NCBI GenBank assembly: GCA_944472155.2
Contig: OX235279.1
Span: forward strand, 140,526,920-140,590,919
Direction of reading: 5' to 3'
DNA from: Trichobilharzia szidati
Lineage: Eukaryota > Platyhelminthes > Trematoda > Strigeidida > Schistosomatidae
DNA: 64,000 bases
This document shows positions 61,501-64,000 of this stretch, in pieces. The notes beneath the pieces are model-generated. The model was not told where the DNA came from. It was given only the letters and a program-made list of their open reading frames with translations, and searched no databases. A program made the position numbers and the translations under genes. Each line of letters begins with the position of its first letter. Position 1 is the first letter of the stretch.

Positions 61501-63740
61501 CACAGGCTCTTTTCCAACCTGATCCATTCTATGTCAGCTAACATTGCCCATCGGTCGAGGAAGGCGATGGCTAGGAAAGCATGCGCGACACATGTCCTAA
61601 CCATCTCAACCGATGCAGATGCTTCACAGCCTCGTCGATTGATTTCCCCTCCTTACCTAGTACTCGACCGATGCCTCACCTCAATATCACTCACCTTGTT
61701 ATACCACCTAACACGGGAGATAGAACGCAGATACCTATGATCGAAGACAGCTAGCCAGGCTTTCCATGTCTTCCAATGGCCATGGCTCACAGCCAGCGAT
61801 AAAGGAGGATGGGGCGGACTGGTGAGCAGTCCACACATCCTCTGATCGATAGCCAGCCGGATATCACATCTACTGAGCCGGAGATGGTGTAAGTTGGTAT
61901 ATGCCGAGAGACTGGAACTTTTGTAATACCTTTTTCTTTGGAAATGGAAGCTGCTTCTTTTTGTTGTCGTCTTCAAGAAATTTAGTCTGTCCATGATCGA
62001 ATAGTGGAACAGTTGACAATTGTCCATCGGATGAATAAACAACGCGTAATGATCCAGCACAGTTACTTGAAACCGTTTTCCTAATACAGTTAGAAACTCT
62101 AGGTGTTGTAACCAAAAAGCGATTCGGGCCGTGCAGTTGTATTCATGATGCATGCACTAAATATTCTTTTTTTCTTTTACCTTATGGTGGGGAGTGGGGT
62201 TACAATTTTTGACACTTCTATTTCCGCACTCTTGCCGTACATCTTACTACCTTCTAGTTGGTGTGTATATTAGACGTGTGACAACTTGACCAACTACTCA
62301 TTGAGAGCAGGTTCTATATGGGTAGTATGCGTGTTCGCCTACTCACCTCCTGATAGTCTAACATGCCATGTTTCACCTTTAACTTGCTATTTCCCACTTA
62401 TTGGTACCTCTTGATATTTCGTTTTTGCAAGTGTTTTTAAAGATGTCTTCATGTAGGTTTTATAGGTGTTTTGAGGTACAGAAATTGTCATGCTTCTAGG
62501 CGGAGAATAATCCTCATACAGTACACTTGTCTTTCTCTGATTCCTTTAATTACAGTTTATAAACGCTAACGTTTGGTATTGGTTCATTGACTGATGTTGA
62601 TGTCATTAGAAAATAATGTCTGATTAGCCTGTTATACGGTTACATGGTGTTGATCTATACACTAATTTGTGAATCATACTTACATGTTCGAGAGGAAGCC
62701 CCACTATGAATTACTACTCGACTTCAGATACTGTAGGAGTGAAAAATATAGTCTCACTGCTCTGATCAAGCAGACAGCTATACTTGGATTTCCATAGTAC
62801 AAGATTCCAGAGTTACGTATGACCTGTGGACGGATTCGACACAAATTATTATTGTCGAAAACCCTCCGATTAGCAGTTTAGAGAATAGCTCCAAGAAGCA
62901 AGCCGTGTTCGTTCATGAATTTCAGTCGTTAATGTGATTTACCTAACGGAATGTTTGAAATAATGTACATCAAGAGGTTTCAGGTAATCAGGAGAGGAGT
63001 GCTATTCCAAGATTCCAAGATTCGAGTGCTAACAGTAATTTATTGACGGTTTACTCTTCCCAGCTGCTCACATCATGAGAATTGATTTGTTCTTTCAGTG
63101 TCTGAAAGAGGAAGGGATTTTGGCGGTAAATGGAGACAGAATGCTGTAGTGTAAATTGGAGTCTTTCTCAATGCGTAGTTTCTCATCAGCAGCCGACAGC
63201 CTACTACTCCTTCCATCATGGTTAGATTTTCTGCTAAGACTCATGTCTGTCCCTCTGAGTCTAGTTATTTCAGTAAGAAAATCACTTTCCTTTAATTTTT
63301 TTACTTCAGTACGTTGTTCTAAAATAATTAATAAAGAATAATGTCATATTATATTATTTGTTTAGAGCTTCGAAGAGACAGACGTACTTGCTAGAAATCC
63401 TGTTGGGATTCCGAATGCTTCTGATGAATCAAATCAAAGTGCAAGTATTTGTAATGTGGATCATCATCAACTAGAAGCCGATACCAACGATCCTGTGAAT
63501 ATACTGTCTCCTGACGTACAGTCTTTATTTTCTGATGGATGGGAAATATGCACAGATCTTTCTTCAGCTGCCTGCAACCACAATAACCCGCTAGGAACAG
63601 CTTGGGTACGTAGGCAATGTCCTTGTCTATGTCATTCAAATGTCTCACCTAATAAGACCGCAAGTATGACGAACCAGTCCGGAAAACCTGCAAAAGTGTA
63701 TAGTCTGGGTTTGAGACATTGTATTTCTTGTAGTCTAAGG
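41331..63740 (+). CDS. GON4L: GON4-like (GON4L/YARP) transcription regulator, span, 3' incomplete
   Basis: Five exons with compatible phases: 41331-41429, 47468-47712, 57309-58520, 59363-60794 and 63366-63740, open at the right edge. The core matches GON4L layout: a helical block (LVRLERQLGMHIQLL), a region starting CPTLDMAIDLISDYSGLSML, then FTFPIPYCLLDIMINSPIWS, the SANT-like FHPSEDALVIMGLADF and the KFYKK-equivalent IAYRLIGRHILPHRTFLQ. Next comes a helical YARP/PAH-like domain (VLVSLARVLNCLKNHVQLW, then FLTPSQARSLG). GON4-type proteins are nuclear co-regulators that recruit repressor complexes. Confidence is high for the 57-61 kb exons and lower for the first two. Introns carry many retroelements. 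Confidence 0.72.
41430..43064. other. GON4L intron 1, left part
   Basis: AT-rich. 42620-42710 resembles 38790-38870 (GGATGG...GGAGCA-TCATTGC-CTACTAG words), an unnamed dispersed repeat. No exon supported. Confidence 0.35.
43065..44850 (-). mobile_element. RTE/SR2-like copy 1, internally deleted
   Basis: Minus strand, 5' to 3': endonuclease start (QQASLARTLASRTMDVCCAS near 44750; RIQDPSVVI), then TTDCSSDELKGK (44440) fused straight to RT (VLWRCLAALIKALYSNSRSQ, SGVRQRCPLSLFLFNFIIDV, LKYADNIVLLGED; 44400-44110). The post-RT part follows at 43948-43600 (HVDRFTYLGSCIS, FAYASLRHLWRGRDIR, VFDHRYLRSISRVRWYNKVS) and the 3' UTR runs to GTTGAAACCAGTCAGTTATT at ~43065. The catalytic endonuclease and early RT are deleted; YADD reads YADN. 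Confidence 0.8.
45000..45400 (+). mobile_element. RTE/SR2-like 3' end, plus orientation
   Basis: Matches the 3' region of the copy at 51.7-52.06 kb: ATGGCATCAATCCATGAAAT, ATGGCTCAAAATCGTTGTCA, GTGTGCTATTTGGA, GGCAACTCGAACTGCTGCAC. It ends in a CAG run at 45378-45393. Confidence 0.65.
45605..45641. repeat. Short palindrome
   Basis: CCAGCATAGTGTAA (45605-45618) pairs with TTACACAATGCTGG (45628-45641), one mismatch, with an inner AGAATTCT. It sits just before the RTE 5' UTR-like block. Confidence 0.7.
45640..45780 (-). mobile_element. RTE 5' UTR-like block, copy 2
   Basis: Similar to 56338-56480 and 40735-40880: TAGGACCTRCAGG, CCAGCCAGTKTAG, TTGTTGGGTCA, TAGCAG. Orientation as in the minus-strand RTE at 53-56.5 kb. 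No endonuclease follows directly, so this is an isolated 5' fragment. Confidence 0.6.
45781..46472 (-). mobile_element. Jockey/CR1-like non-LTR fragment (RT end)
   Basis: Minus-strand frames 46472-46146 and 46152-45781 read the region after the RT active site: GLQISVFKCQTVSFSF, IEINFDVKYTGLVLSSDLSW, then FVFIVPGLLKKDHFINRRTL, VSRASGIPSGHIVYIIIDRH and CNKLAEGIFSNCEHP. The sequence differs from the other non-LTR copies here, so it is a separate family. It is truncated at both ends. Confidence 0.6.
46520..46960 (+). mobile_element. Penelope-like fragment with GIY-YIG core
   Basis: Inverse-orientation relative of 39240-39560: shared words GGTCCCCAAGGAAAAGACAA, CTTCAAACCTTTGGGAATTG and the core CNGCGKHYIGQSGLP (46817). 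Only the pre-endonuclease linker and the start of GIY-YIG remain, and the frame is broken near 46806. Confidence 0.65.
47468..47712 (+). CDS. GON4L: GON4L internal exon
   Basis: Acceptor TTTGCAG, donor GTTAGT. It encodes ELSHCGEERKNCTYESRKPS ... NRSVGSIPRRQRIA and leaves in phase 2. The next exon starts with one base that completes Ala and leads into LTSTELVRLERQLGMHIQLL, the expected conserved GON4L helix. An alternative acceptor lies at 47458-47459. Flanking 46960-47467 is otherwise non-coding. Confidence 0.6.
47713..48179. other. GON4L intron stretch, no feature seen
   Basis: AT-rich, non-coding. Confidence 0.4.
48180..48690 (+). mobile_element. RTE/SR2-like endonuclease start, copy 2a
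   Basis: Reads FDIGTLCRIRQQASLARTLA and RIQDPSVVID (48320-48460), then the downstream endonuclease DNA to ~48690. 48320-48680 is nearly identical to the reverse complement of 44450-44800. It breaks off at TTGCATTTTCATGG. Confidence 0.7.
48691..49640. other. Insert between RTE fragments
   Basis: About 950 bp of unrelated sequence separates two RTE pieces. 48700-48850 is GC-richer (GGATGGCGAGGCTGCTCGCT, GACGCGGACCACTATAAGGG) and may be another repeat; the rest is AT-rich. No gene was identified. Confidence 0.35.
49640..52060 (+). mobile_element. RTE/SR2-like copy 2b, defective
   Basis: Endonuclease: YATTDCSSDELKGDF (49688) and VVKAGDFNTQVGKL (49785, catalytic Asp-Asn block). RT: VLGSIIIRRLSSARQEQLRE (50535), FLDLKVAFDSGG (50700) and a broken Y-A-D-D region near 50985. 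Then the post-RT part and a 3' UTR (51290-52060) nearly identical to copies 1 and 3. The end reads GTTGAAACCAGTCAGTCAG. Many shifts; it cannot code for a working protein. Confidence 0.8.
52061..52990. other. GON4L intron stretch between RTE copies
   Basis: AT-rich. No exon or RNA gene seen. The right edge (about 52850-52990) probably holds the 3' UTR of the next minus-strand RTE. Confidence 0.4.
53490..54290 (-). pseudogene. RTE reverse transcriptase domain
   Basis: A 266-codon open frame with the RT set intact: IVPIFKNGRRNSCDNHRGIS, EEQAGFRSGRGCIDHVFTLR, FLDIRAAFDSLDR, SGVRQGCPISPFLFNFAIDD, FDLEYADDIVLLCD and FAPSKCKVLLQDW. The catalytic YADD is present. Its 5' (linker) and 3' (C-terminal) neighbours are in other frames, so the polyprotein is broken even though this domain looks sound. 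Confidence 0.85.
54312..55897 (-). pseudogene. RTE endonuclease and linker (broken frames)
   Basis: AP-type endonuclease in three frames: 55897-55628 (N-terminal strand and SETRIQDP metal site), 55568-55146 (GDLNAQVGRL and AWTQIDHI) and into 55085-54312 (SDH end, then a helical linker). It would nick target DNA in an intact element. It is disrupted here. Confidence 0.8.
56481..57308. other. GON4L intron end before core exon
   Basis: AT-rich, no feature beyond the acceptor at 57307-57308. The short minus frame 56676-56951 has no domain. Confidence 0.4.
57309..58520 (+). CDS. GON4L: GON4L core exon (helical and SANT-like region)
   Basis: Acceptor GTTTCAG, donor GTAAGT. It is open for 404 codons. 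The frame is open upstream of ATG 57352 to the acceptor, and that part (LTSTELVRLERQLG) is conserved, so the ATG is internal. Motifs: HIQLLTTSFLLTYDF, YSGLSMLPRIRWNACKQRLG, PKSHVRLVFHPSEDALVIMG, RYIAYRLIGRHILP. It ends in phase 2. Confidence 0.8.
58521..59362 (-). mobile_element. GON4L intron 3 with a Penelope-like relic
   Basis: Intron with GTAAGT donor, TA microsatellite (58555-58581) and TATTCTCAG acceptor. The minus strand at about 59000-58680 reads a GIY-YIG block: CIYQFTRSCGAEYIGLTMRP, then ALANT-like drift and VTQHLVNSEH. It resembles the 24.9-kb element's CIYKFSCSYGESYIG. It is very short, with no RT. Confidence 0.5.
59363..60794 (+). CDS. GON4L: GON4L exon with YARP/PAH-like domain
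   Basis: Acceptor TATTCTCAG; the first C completes a Gly codon from the previous exon (PNPDG to RIGESG). It is open for 477 codons to a CAG|GTGAGC donor in phase 0. TPRHIEFILARINKRKLN is near the start. The C-terminal half is helical: LTPTNYRRLMRTLMNVYQAV, LARVLNCLKNHVQLWEDFVC, FLTPSQARSLGLLSTYLNLA, DRRFWRRLRNLADS. It ends with AWAILESSWRSRPVLLSCIA. Confidence 0.78.
60795..63365 (+). other. GON4L intron 4
   Basis: 2571 bp, donor GTGAGC, acceptor TTTGTTTAG. Holds RTE copy 3 (61118-61905). 61910-63365 is AT-rich without a recognised feature. Confidence 0.55.
61118..61905 (-). mobile_element. RTE/SR2-like copy 3, 3' end only
   Basis: Minus strand. The 3' end of the ORF (VFDHRYLRSISRVRWYNKVS near 61720) and the 3' UTR are nearly identical to 43228-43812 and, inverted, to 51292-51872. 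It is 5' truncated near 61905, as expected for incomplete reverse transcription, and ends GTTGAAACCAATCAGTCC at ~61118. It is inserted in a GON4L intron against the gene's direction. Confidence 0.85.
63366..63740 (+). CDS. GON4L: GON4L downstream exon
   Basis: Acceptor TTTGTTTAG, donor GTAAGT, phase 0 both ends, 125 codons. Acidic/Ser/Asn-rich, with a CPCLCH and CISCSLR cysteine cluster near the end. The gene continues beyond the window; 63741-64000 is intron. Confidence 0.65.
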
Positions 63741-64000
63741 GTAAGTTCTTTCTCTTAGTTCCTAATAAACGAACTATACACAAGCGTAGTATTCCTAGTT
63801 TTATATACGCTTTTACTTATTTTGATATTTTATATAAACAATCCCAAGAAAATAATTGCAATAGACTATCAAGAAAGCTGTATTTCTTCATAATGTATTT
63901 GTCTTTTTCTCCACTCTTTGCTGGGAATTGTAAGATGATGTTATGTGAGACAAATGATACATATCAGTTAATTAGACTTTCTGGAAATTAATTTCAAGCA
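63741..64000 (+). other. Start of next GON4L intron
   Basis: Begins GTAAGTTC. AT-rich with no coding signal before the window ends. Confidence 0.5.

Overview
This window looks like trematode genomic DNA, most likely from a Schistosoma species. It is AT-rich, and short conserved coding exons are separated by introns of two kinds: 31-48 bp micro-introns and multi-kilobase introns full of retroelements. The mobile elements are also typical of schistosomes: RTE/SR2-like and CR1-like non-LTR retrotransposons, Penelope-like elements with GIY-YIG endonucleases, BEL/Pao and gypsy. I could not fix the species from sequence alone.

Three host genes can be built from exon homology and matching splice phases. 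(1) MED26 (Mediator subunit 26), + strand, 342-10851. A tiny first coding exon (342-419) and one large last exon (9223-10851) are separated by an 8.8-kb intron holding a palindromic tRNA-derived SINE, a Penelope relic and an RTE relic. (2) A WDR88-like WD40-repeat gene, - strand, 14491-11408, with eight exons seen and five micro-introns of 31-37 bp plus one of about 50 bp. It meets MED26 tail-to-tail with 556 bp between the stop codons. (3) A GON4-like (GON4L) gene, + strand, from a proposed start exon at 41331 through exons at 47468, 57309, 59363 and 63366, and continuing past the window. Its introns take up much of the right third and carry most of the RTE copies.

Region by region: 1-16 kb holds the MED26/WDR88 pair. 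16.4-18.8 kb is a decayed CR1-like element. 19.3-19.7 kb is a 94-bp tandem array. 20.04-21.93 kb is a segment bounded by ~95-bp inverted repeats with a gypsy integrase fragment inside. 23-25.3 kb is a mosaic of CR1-like and Penelope fragments. 26926-33136 is a complete-length BEL/Pao LTR retrotransposon with 323-bp LTRs differing at one base and a TATTG target duplication. It is inserted into an older non-LTR element whose halves lie on either side (26.0-26.9 and 33.1-33.65 kb). 34.2-36.3 kb is another CR1-like relic. 38.7-56.5 kb is a nested, partly inverted mosaic of Penelope and RTE copies, including a nearly full-length RTE at 52.99-56.48 kb. 57.3-63.7 kb holds the conserved GON4L exons.

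The host genes are all nuclear regulatory or scaffold types (Mediator, WD40 scaffold, YARP-type transcription regulator), with no sign of one shared pathway. Every autonomous element seen carries stops, frameshifts or deletions. However, the near-identical BEL LTRs and three near-identical RTE 3' ends point to recent activity. No new coding system is claimed; the most unusual things are structural and are listed as findings.
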